This document shows positions 1 through 9,209 of a stretch of DNA of 64,000 bases, piece after piece. The DNA is taken from positions 62,001-126,000 of the forward strand of contig MU385941.1 of NCBI GenBank assembly GCA_022497145.1, given 5' to 3'. How positions within the stretch are numbered: the first letter of the stretch is position 1; the number at the start of each line of letters is the position of its first letter. The notes beneath the pieces were generated by a model. That model was not told the DNA's origin. It worked only from the letters and a program-made list of their open reading frames with translations, and ran no database searches. The position numbers were made by a program, and so were the translations under genes. Source of the stretch: Rostrohypoxylon terebratum (Eukaryota; Ascomycota; Sordariomycetes; Xylariales; Hypoxylaceae).

Positions 1-255
1 AATCGCGGCCAGACACAGATACGCCGTTATGAGTCGTGCAAATGGTAAACGTAGTGTTTGATCTTGGAGCTCTGTCGCTGGGTTCGAAGGTTGACACTGA
101 ATCTCCGTAACGGATTCTTTTTCATGTGTTCCGGTTTCCGCTTCGAGCGAAGACGTGCTTTGGGTGGCCTCTTCATGATCCACAAGCCTGAGTCCATTTT
201 GCTCACGACATTGGTATTGTCTCTCAGTACTTGATACTGGTGCGGATGAAGACAT
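1..255 (-). CDS. Probable MFS transporter, N-terminus only (runs off left edge)
   Basis: An ATG at 255-253 opens a frame that stays open for 85 codons to the window edge. The first ~65 residues are polar and rich in Ser, Glu, Gln and Thr. They are followed by a hydrophobic stretch, LPFARLITAYLCLAAI, that looks like the start of the first membrane helix. A long acidic cytosolic tail before helix 1 is typical of fungal drug:H+ antiporter-type MFS proteins, so I infer a plasma-membrane transporter. No diagnostic MFS motif falls inside the visible part. Another polytopic membrane protein remains possible. Confidence 0.5.
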   Translation of the reverse strand, partial: MSSSAPVSSTERQYQCREQNGLRLVDHEEATQSTSSLEAETGTHEKESVTEIQCQPSNPATELQDQTLRLPFARLITAYLCLAAI

Positions 256-2289
256 ATTGAAGAAACCTCAATGGTATGGCCCTACGTACTATAAACGAGA
301 AACCAATCAGTCCCGAAGGTCTTTTTAAGTACTAGGAAGTGAATACCATCATGGTTTACCTATCTACGCTCATTTCTATCAAGGGGGCAGCTGCTCTAAG
401 CACATCATCCTAATCTCAAATACCATTGCAGAATACGATGCTCCCATGTTTGCGAATCAATTTCCATTCATAGCTAGGCGACCAGATTTGGCTGTATCAT
501 CAACTCAGTAAGATGAATCTGAGCATATCTGTTAGCTCCGGTTCAACCCACATAGGAGGCAACTCGATCGCAAAACCTTCTAAAAGCTTGCTAAAATACT
601 GCAGGGTTGACCATGAATATCTCTGTTAAGCGGTATCTATGTTTCCCTTACTCGTTGCTGCTATTTACATATCTTGAGTCTCGAACTCTAAAGACTGACC
701 GAGAGTTGGACGGGATCGTGAAGATCCGGGCATTATTCTATAAACGGCAACTTACTGTATCTAGGTAAGGAAAGTCTTCATCCGTTTTATATATTCCATC
801 GGAGTATTAATAATACTTACCAAGAACTCCGAAGATTCTTTCAAATTTGTTTGTTTTGCTTAATAATAGGTAGGTAGGCTACCGAGGTAGCCCATGGCTT
901 GAAGCTAGATCTAGGTACACACTAGGGAATACTAGCTCAAAACGGCATTAAACAATTACATGCATGAGAATCCCGAGATCCTTGATCAATAAAAGCACTA
1001 CTATGAAGGAGATAAGTAGGTAAGCTTAACGCGTTAAGCTCTAAGGGGGTTGTTCTACCAAGTCTGTTGGATTGCTTACCTAAGTCCTATGAGGTGTCTG
1101 TTCTCTAGAGGACTATGTACCTACCTAGTAGGTATGTTACCGCGTAACTGCGATGTCCTTTTTCACCCCCCTTTTCCCGCCTATAATTCCTCCCTGATTC
1201 TGTTTCCATATTCTAAATTACCGCTCACAGATTTCTCGTATGTCTCAAGATCCTTGCTCCTAGCTGGGATTATCATATATAATACATCTGCGGAGTAGTA
1301 ATACATAGGCGGAAACTCGTTCGGAGCTCTACCTCGTCTAGCCTAGTGACTTGTACATAGTAGGATCAAGGTTAAGCCCTAGGACGGTAACAACCGCGTC
1401 ACGGCTCTTATGCGGTTCCTAGAGCCGAAAAGCTTAGCGATAAGCTTATACTGTTAGCCGCTGTAACGTCACTAAAATAGAATCTGGATGCGCCTATCCC
1501 CTTCCAGCAGGTGTTAATAGCATTCGAGACCGCTTCAAGCAAATCATCACACGACAGCGTTCTTATTCTTATTCGACATAATCCGAGCCAGCGTCGTATA
1601 GTCCGATGCGCTTCCAATTACTATGTCATGCATTATTGGGTCTTTCATAACATTATCCGTTGCAACCCAAAGGGTCTATCAGATCTGATCTAAAGGATTC
1701 TTGTAACAAGACCGGCGGCGCCAATCATCCTAAATGGAACAGATCTCACAACCTCCGGTAATTAATCAAATAAGCTGCGTCGGGTTACATTGAAAAAGGC
1801 TGTATAACGGCCCGAGGCGAGTAATAATGAAACCCAAGTAGGTCGCTGGCTTTTATGTCATAATTCTTGGCCTATGTATACTTAGTATCCAGCATCGTTT
1901 GTTTACTCTTCGAAGCTGAACATTCGAGCCCTACCGATGTTAAGACTTGGCAATTGCAACTTTCCACCCTATGGGGATATTGATCTACTTAATTGCTTGG
2001 TGAAAACTGTCTAGTTGTGTGTCGGATATATTTCAAACTCCCATCTAGGACTACAGTTACTAAAGGGGGCGGTAGATGGCCGACAATCATGTCTAGTAAG
2101 CTAGATTAGGTGTTTTGGAGGGACAGAAGATTTATCCGCCAAAACCCTTTACATTCAGTGATAGGCGCCTAAGGCGCTCTAATAGACGTCTTATATGTAG
2201 AAGCCTATAGATGCGGCATCAGATATATTATAATGTTATCCATATATACTCCCTCCATCAGCTCGGCAAAACCCACTAGACGTACTACC
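256..2289. other. Intergenic, AT-rich, no supported gene
   Basis: About 2 kb between the left-edge transporter fragment and the phosphatase gene. Only short open frames occur and none has a recognisable family signature. The stretch has scattered TAGGTAGG motifs near 866-885 and a perfect 18-bp palindrome at 1023-1040. The part nearest 2289 must contain the phosphatase promoter, but I see no specific binding site I would name. Confidence 0.6.
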
Positions 2290-3657
2290 ATGGCTCGACT
2301 TGTTAGACCAAGTTTCTGGCTTCCCAACCTCTTTTTCCTGATACCCCACGCTTGTTCTACACTATATTCGCCGTACACTTTCAACCCTCTCGAGCATCTA
2401 GGCCGAGTATCTCCATATTTCGAGCCCCGCGATGCTCAACCCTCCTCTCCAAACGCCCCACAGGGCTGTACAGTTACCCGCGCTGCTTACCTATCTCGCC
2501 ATGGCGCTATCAATGTGAATGACGATGATTATGCGGACTGGATAGAACCCTTCTTATCTAAGTTTGAGAATCACACAGGCACTGATTGGACCAAGATACC
2601 GCCCTTAGATTTCCTGGCCGACTATGTGTCCCCATTCCCGCCCGGCTCTGAAGTGGAAACACCGACCAGGATTGGCGAGTTGGAAGCCACACAGCTCGCC
2701 GCGGACATCACAATCCGATACCCAAATCTCAAACTCCCTTCAAGAGTTTGGGCTTCGTCCTCAGACCGCACGTTTCTTTCCGGGAAAGCATTTGTGCGGG
2801 GTCTCCAGACAGATGACCACCCCATCGACCTCATCAGTGTCGCCGAGGGTGATTACGGTGGCGCAAACAGCTTGGTGCCGTATAAGGCGTGCCCCGCCTA
2901 CCACGAAGGAAACGACGAAGCAAAAACGTACCGAGAGCTTTTCACCAAGCCCATCAAAGCGCGATTCAATGCCCTAGCTCCCGAATACAACTTCACGACG
3001 ACTGACGTGGTCGGGATGCTATTGCTCTGCGGATACGAATCCGTCATCCGCGGCAACTCGCCATTCTGCAACCTCGAGCTATTTCTGCCGGACGAATGGC
3101 TCGGCTGGGAGTACGCCGACGATATTCGATATCACTACGACGTGGGGTACGGAAACCCGTTCTCGGGTGTCATCGGGTTTCCGTGGTTCAACGCCACGGC
3201 CAACCTGCTGATGCGCGAGGACCCAGACCAGGACTTATACGTGAGCTTTTCGCACCGCACGCTTCCGTCCATGGCTTTTGTCGCGATGGGGCTGTTCAAC
3301 AATTCTGCGTTCGGGGGAACCGCGGAGAAGATCAATGACACGATGCCGTTGGATCGAATCAATCCTCGTCGGGCGTGGAGGACGTCCGAGATCACGCCTT
3401 GCCTGGGGAACTTGGCTATAGAGAGACTGAACTGTGAAGGGAGCTATGGGTTCGCTAACGGCGATTATTATCGCGCGCTGGTGAACCACGCGCCGCAACC
3501 ATTGCCTGGATGCACTGATGGACCAGGCGGTAGCTGTTCCAGAAGCAGCTTTGAAGACTTCATCCAAGAAAGAGAAGAAATATTTGGCGGATTTTCTAAT
3601 AGGTGTCAAGTCGACTATGGTAATAGTACGGACATCGTTTCTTTTTACGAGGCTTGA
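2290..3657 (+). CDS. Secreted histidine acid phosphatase (phytase-like) family protein
   Basis: Intronless gene of 455 residues. I chose the ATG at 2290 over the upstream in-frame ATG at 2233 because it sits in a good context (ACCATGGCT) and starts a plausible signal peptide (MARLVRPSFWLPNLFFLIPH). The histidine-phosphatase signature RHG is at residues 70-72, a phosphate-binding-type SSSDRTF lies about 85 residues later, and the C-terminal catalytic segment is SFSHRTLPSMAFVAMGLFN around residue 322. Many cysteines and several N-glycosylation sequons fit secretion. Canonical family members have RHGxRxP and an HD or HAE proton donor. Here the second Arg is absent (RHGAINV) and the donor position is Arg (HR). 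I recall a fungal subfamily with HR, so this may be a lineage trait and not damage. Substrate is unknown: a phosphomonoester or phytate by family. Confidence 0.8.
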   Translation: MARLVRPSFWLPNLFFLIPHACSTLYSPYTFNPLEHLGRVSPYFEPRDAQPSSPNAPQGCTVTRAAYLSRHGAINVNDDDYADWIEPFLSKFENHTGTDWTKIPPLDFLADYVSPFPPGSEVETPTRIGELEATQLAADITIRYPNLKLPSRVWASSSDRTFLSGKAFVRGLQTDDHPIDLISVAEGDYGGANSLVPYKACPAYHEGNDEAKTYRELFTKPIKARFNALAPEYNFTTTDVVGMLLLCGYESVIRGNSPFCNLELFLPDEWLGWEYADDIRYHYDVGYGNPFSGVIGFPWFNATANLLMREDPDQDLYVSFSHRTLPSMAFVAMGLFNNSAFGGTAEKINDTMPLDRINPRRAWRTSEITPCLGNLAIERLNCEGSYGFANGDYYRALVNHAPQPLPGCTDGPGGSCSRSSFEDFIQEREEIFGGFSNRCQVDYGNSTDIVSFYEA

Positions 3658-4681
3658 ATTAGGGGGTTATAGTAATACAATATAGCACACGCACTGAGTG
3701 CCTGGGTCCTAGGTAAGTACTTAGCGAACCCCTGTAATTTAGCGTTGCTCAGGGCCTACTTCCTACAACGGCTTCACAACCCTAACGGCCTTCGACAGTC
3801 AACGTATCAAAACTATATAGATCAATTCTATATTCTAAGAGAACTAATTTAAAAACTTATCTTGGAACTATTTCTGAGCTCCAGTTGATGCGCTCAGGGC
3901 TGTTGTTGAAATAGACCATTAATGCCATAGAGACAATACATAGAATGATGCTGCTAAGCACTAGATCCCTTATATTTTGCAGGGAGGTTTTACATGGCTA
4001 ATTACCCCGATCCATTACTGTATTGTACTGATAGATCGCCCAGTAGTGATTTGTCAGCCATATTTTAATGGACGGTCGCCATATTCTGGGGAATTTTTAA
4101 TGGGTTTTACATCCGGCTACTATACTATCCGTATAATGACTAGGATGGTACACATCTGAATGGAACGCAATAACCTGGTAGTATTTGTTCATGTTATCCC
4201 GCGGAGGTGACCATAGCGAGGAAACCCGGCACCCAGTGGCGATCGCGGATTAACCGACAGCCAATCATTTAAAAAGAGTGTTCCAAATAAGGAAGGTATT
4301 TCCCTAGGACTTAGGTAGGTCACCTGGTGTTTGTAGACGGCCATATCGCCGGTCTCATGAGTTAGATCTACTCAAGGGTCACCACGATTTATCTGAGCAT
4401 AAAACCCTGGACCAGAATCTTGTAAACCTCTTGAGGCATTTGTCCAGCAAATGATTGTGTACTTTTGAAATAGGCCAATAACTATTCAGTAGCATGGATA
4501 TCAGCTCGAGGTTTTGGTTAAGATCAGATCCATAGGCCCCGATCAGTGCCCCCTCACTAAGAAATGGTGGGTAGCCACTACAATTTAGGAAGTATTGTAT
4601 CCATTGTACAGCTGTTAAAAATTAAGTCCACGGGTCTCTCAGTGCCATGCTATGGCCTAACCTAAGAAAATTGAACTCCCA
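3658..4681. other. Intergenic, no supported gene
   Basis: About 1 kb between the phosphatase and the dehydrogenase relic. The longest open frame is about 60 codons and unrecognised. I see only AT-rich DNA with TAGGTA motifs near 3708 and 4312. Confidence 0.6.
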
Positions 4682-5033
4682 CTACGGCAGCACCCCTCCA
4701 TCGACATACACCATACCATTCTTCTCAATATCCTCATCTTTTCCCCCTTGAACGATACCGAGGAGAGTCACGGCCGGTTCTTTAGGATCGCGTGCACCGC
4801 CTTTCAGACGCATTTCGCGACCTGCTTCTCCAGTTAAGTTGGTAACGTACCAACGCAAAATTAAAAGCAAGAACTTTGAATCCCCACTCTACATTGTTAT
4901 ATGTATAGCAAACTGCTAGCATGTTCAGAGCCGCCTTGTTCATACGATACGGCTCGCCCCTTATAATGCGATACTCGAAATCAGGATCTAGCCACTTTGT
5001 CATCGAGCCCTACCCCGATGAGACGTAAATGAC
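4682..5033 (-). pseudogene. Short-chain dehydrogenase/reductase relic (C-terminal third)
   Basis: Reading the minus strand from 5033, the frame gives VIYVSSG, then an in-frame TAG, then GSMTKW. This matches the catalytic-serine segment of classical SDRs. It continues to YRMNKAALNML, the YxxxK catalytic motif. Between about 4870 and 4850 the frame shifts by one, after which TNLTGEAG and the C-terminal VYVDGGVLP follow. That ending is usual for NAD(P)-dependent SDRs of the sniffer/carbonyl-reductase type. The expected terminal Trp codon is preceded by a TAG. No Rossmann glycine motif is found upstream, so the 5' two-thirds is missing. Nonsense codon, frameshift and truncation together make it a pseudogene. 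It lies about 150 bp from an interstitial telomeric repeat. Confidence 0.75.
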
Positions 5034-5186
5034 ATATATATATAGAAATCGGCTGACGCGTTTGATAAGGCGACGTCTGTCTCATAGCCAATACCATTAT
5101 TGGCACCTAGAATCATGGAAGCCAGTACATCCACCATGGGGTAAATTTGTTGCTATCGTCTTACCAAAGAATAATACCATCGTGAG

Positions 5187-5236
5187 CAGGGTTAGGGGTT
5201 TAAGGTTATTATATATAACCCTAACCCTAACCCTAA
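5187..5236. repeat. Interstitial telomeric repeat, head-to-head
   Basis: A degenerate G-strand tract (AGGGTTAGGGGTTTAAGG, from 5188) is followed by a short hairpin, GGTTAT-TATAT-ATAACC. It then runs into three C-strand units ending at 5236 (AACCCTAACCCTAACCCTAA, 5217-5236). TTAGGG is the usual telomere repeat of filamentous ascomycetes. The order G-strand then C-strand is the orientation produced when two chromosome ends join, or when telomeric DNA is inserted as an inverted copy. Confidence 0.85.
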
Positions 5237-8200
5237 TATATACGGTAGAGTAACACAAAGAAAGATATATACAGTGGGCGACACTGTCTATTCAACGAAA
5301 CAAATTTGTCTTCACGATATTACCTGAATTAAACTCATCAGACTGTCTACATAAATACACAGCTAGAGTGACTGCGACACTGAGCCTCGGACTACGGAAA
5401 ATAATGGTAGGGCTAAGTCCGCTAACTGCGACCCCTACATCAAGAAACTGCTCACCAATCTTCTTCAGAAGGCTATATGCATCTTACGGTGCCCAGCCGG
5501 CGACCGGTATCTATGTATGGATTCGGTGAAATCGTCAAGTCGAGCAAGACGTCGCGCTACACGGTTAGAGTTGTTCACTTCATTTGGTGTTTGTTATTAA
5601 CAAGGGGGAAAGGATATTAGCTTCAATTATGCCGCAAGTAAAACAGCGCAGTAACTAGAGACGTTCGACAACCGAAGATCCTGCTCCATTAGTCAGTTCA
5701 ATGCGTAAAACCTCAAAAAGTAGGAGTGAGACTTATCCCCAACGAATAGGGGGCTGCCTCTACTCAGTCAAGAGTAGAGAGCAGCCTAGGACTACCCCCA
5801 TTGGCCTGTCCTTGCGATCATATAGCCCAACATCCCTCTGAAAGCGCATAATGCACTTCTCGCACACATAGGCTCATCGCATTGATGACACTCTGTTCGC
5901 AGAGATCAAGTCCGGACAAGTACTAAACTTTGACTCCAACTCGAGATGGGTCCCGGCCTTGTTCCCTGCGAAGAGTGTCACCGAACGAATCACCAATACG
6001 TGCTTTGTTACAGCCCCCAGTACCAACATCCCTCATCCCAAGCCTTCATTGACGAAGTCCTAATAGAAACCGGCGAGTCGCATCACCTCAATCGCACCGA
6101 TCCGAATCCCGAGTGAAGCTCTTTCTGTTGAACGCACTGCCCACGTGGACTAGTTTTTGATTCCTCCCCTGTCGAGCTCGAGAGCAGCAAGGGGGGCATT
6201 CCGTACGGCCAAAAGACATCCATAAAAGCCGCACTTTCATCTCTCCTCATACCAAAAAGGCTGGCAGAGACGAAGAATGTTCGTCAATCGTCACGAGGAC
6301 GGTCGACGAACAGGTTTTGGCGTCCTTCATCATCGTGGGACGGAGCCCACGAGAGAAAGCTGATGCGCCTGGTCTGACCTCATGAAGTGTCATGTCGTAT
6401 CGGTGGCTGTTGCCGTGATACGATGTCGAGAGTTGTAGTAGGGTTGGAAGGTGGATTGGATGGATCTGTTGTGGTATGGACAATCGGGTTTTACGCCGAC
6501 GGCTGCCACGGCTAGATTGTGACCAGAGATGAAAGAGTTCCGAGAATAAATAACACAGCACGGATGTATGTCATGAAGCCCTAGGCGAATTTCTGTTGCA
6601 ACCGCATGGTCGTCGCTCACACAGCCTACAGCAGCATGATTCCGGCGAACTATACCAGCGATGATTCTGATGAAATTGCCGTCGGGTTCTGACTGTATGT
6701 AGCCATTGTTATATTCCTCCCAATCAATCTCGGCGGCACAGGCAAACCCAGGAGGATAACACCACGTCTAACCAACAGCAGCAAACCGCAGCGAAACCCA
6801 TCTTCCACCTTGACCAACCCTACAAAACATCACCGACACGGTAACGAACGACCAGAGTATAATTCCCAGCGACGCAAAGCTGACGAGCGGCCCCAGACCA
6901 GGAGCTCTTACCCTTTCAGACTCATAGCTAGGGCCCTCACGCGCACAAGGCGACTGGAAGTCCAACCGCGCCCTTCCACCCCTCGAAACCCCGATCACCA
7001 AACCTACTTTTCAGCAGGGCGAGGCATCACAGAAGTAACGAGGGGTTTATAAGGCGAGGCGTAGACAACTATGAACGCAAGACTGGAACCAAACAGAAAC
7101 TTAGGGTTAAGTTCCGAAACACCAATCCCTAAATCGATCCGTAGACCAGATCCAGCTGGCCACCTTCGCACGACGGCCCACACGCGGCAATACTCATCAG
7201 ATCTTGGTTGATCCCGAGCAGCGACGTGCCGTGCGAGGCGGGTTGAGAGTCGATCTAGGGGACGCGAGGTCATTCCTTTCGGAAAATGGGAATCGGAGGA
7301 CTGTGGAGTAGACGCCGTGCGAGTTGTGTAAGACCCGATCCTCCCGACCAGCGAGGGGATTACGAGCGAAAGAACTTGCAGATCGAGGAGGATTCGATGC
7401 GATTGAAGGTGAATTGATTCGTATCTCGAATTAAACATCTAATATGGACTAGCCTCCAGCGAGGGATTTAGAATGATAGCGGTAGGAGATGTACAGGTTA
7501 TGTGCACTATGATGATTGGTGGAAGAGGAAGAAAATAAATTGAAAGTCGCGTCGAGTTATTAAAAAGACACGTCCCGAGGTCCTGTGACGCGTGTAACAC
7601 GTGCTTATATAAGCAGATAATCAATCTCAGTATTAGGTATTACTTCGTACGAAGTATTACACACAGTAAACCCTCGGAGCTCGGGTAAACGCTACGCGTT
7701 CAGCGCCTAAGTTCCACAAATGCAAAAGCTCGTGCCACAAAAGAACGGGTGGATGGCCGTTTAATGTAGATTTAACCTTTGAATTTAGAACCCACTAACA
7801 CAAAATCTTAAATGCTTAGGTAAGTAGTTTACAAGTTACTAGCTTAAGCTGGGATACTAGAGGAGATGGTGCTACCCACTGAAGTGGATTTCGACCTTTT
7901 CTTTGCAATACTACTTCGTACTACGACATCTTTTCTCCCTCTAGGTTAATCCTCTCTGCTTACAAGCTAGGCAGCTAGGTAGCACTTCCTAGCATCCAGC
8001 GTAAAATATGAACGATATCATCCGAAAGCGGCCCCTCGACGTCAGTAAGGTCTATGATGGGTGATTTCTTCACTGAAACCCGCCCTTTACGTCCTTCCAA
8101 AAGCTTGAAAGAGGCGCGATGGATGCGAACACGGAGTCCGGAGGCGGAAATAATGGTAATGATCTATGACTTGTTAATAAAGACGGTGATTCCAGAGGTG

Positions 8201-8501
8201 GAACGACGAGATGGAACGACTGAGAGTCTTACAGGGGCCGACTGGCATTCTTTGAACTTCTCTTGGCGTAGACGATAGTGAGTGAAGGCTAGGCATATCT
8301 GCAGCACGCTCATGGACAGTTGCTGTTCCTTAAGGTCGGATTCTTCCGATACGAAACAGGACAGATGGGGCTCCGGCGACTTTGGGCTGTCTATCCATGT
8401 ATCTACCCTCCAACACGGATACCGTCTCTCAAACCGTGCGACATAACGATGCGGAAAACTGTACACGTGTAAGCTCAGAAATACAATCGTGGTAGATATT
8501 T
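5237..8501. other. Long intergenic stretch; unrecognised open frames only
   Basis: About 3.3 kb without a gene I can name. A 144-codon minus-strand frame (7438-7004) and shorter ones at 6247-6620 look more GC-rich than their surroundings but match no family I know. They lack a convincing start or splice context. A 16-bp perfect palindrome (TACTTCGTACGAAGTA) lies at 7641-7656. The stretch may include decayed accessory DNA. Confidence 0.5.
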
Positions 8502-8909
8502 TTACTTGAAACTATCCTTCCCGAGATCCTGCAAAATCCCCGGAACATCATCATCCCTATTCAACTCCAAATAATCGAGAAGCATCATCCCCAGGAACCT
8601 AGCTGCCCAACAATTCCCTGATCTCACGTCGCGAAGACTTGGCATATCCATAATTTCATTAGGTGTAGCCCAAGGCTCCTTCTCCTTTAATAAATCGCTC
8701 ATTCTGCTAAATGTTAGAGGCTCACTAGACACCTCGCCGTCATCTCTGGAGTTGTCATCATCGTCGAAGCACAGGGGCTCGATCTCGATTTCGAGGTCCT
8801 TCAACGCGGGATCGCACTCGTCCACGTACGACGCGTCGCTATTTCGTATAGACGGCAAGTGTTTCTTGATGAATCTGAGGATAGCATACCCTTGTTCCGA
8901 TTGAGCCAT
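8502..8909 (-). CDS. Small hypothetical protein (135 aa)
   Basis: A single ATG-to-stop frame with a favourable start context (CACCATGGCT on the minus strand). The product is acidic, with an Asp-rich centre (DDDDNSRDDGE) and no signal peptide or membrane helix. The sequence reads like a soluble protein, with an N-terminal amphipathic segment (GYAILRFIKKHL) and a C-terminal one around MMLLDYLEL, but I recognise no family. It is divergent from RTP1 across a 300-bp spacer. It could be a lineage-specific gene or a remnant of a longer one. Confidence 0.45.
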   Translation of the reverse strand: MAQSEQGYAILRFIKKHLPSIRNSDASYVDECDPALKDLEIEIEPLCFDDDDNSRDDGEVSSEPLTFSRMSDLLKEKEPWATPNEIMDMPSLRDVRSGNCWAARFLGMMLLDYLELNRDDDVPGILQDLGKDSFK

Positions 8910-9209
8910 GGTGGGTTATTAAGTAGCAATGTTATTTGACTAGGCGATATTTCAGTATATGTTGGTGTTTGTCTATACGAAGAGGTATGAATACATGTAT
9001 GAATAGAGGTAAGTGCTTGATTAAGCATAATGTGGCTTAAGTGCATATATGTCATTTATGCACCCAAACAACATTCTATGATCTTCGACGGTGCCAATCG
9101 TCATGTTTACCAAATCATTTCACATCTTCCACAAATTACAGAATCAAATGTAGATTCAAATCTCTATGCTTCAGATGGCCACTTTCGCTTGTCACAGAGG
9201 ATAATCATA
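8910..9209. promoter_or_regulatory. Divergent intergenic region between the small hypothetical gene and RTP1
   Basis: Exactly 300 bp separates the two opposed start codons, so both promoters must lie here or overlap the genes. An in-frame upstream ATG for RTP1 occurs at 9030, but it would add 60 residues with no conserved look, so I treat it as leader. No specific element is recognised. Confidence 0.4.

Noticed and set aside
7004..7438. 144-codon minus-strand frame considered as rDNA-derived or transposon-derived
   Set aside because: The DNA does not match the conserved 18S, 5.8S or 28S segments I know, and no reverse transcriptase, integrase or transposase motif is visible.
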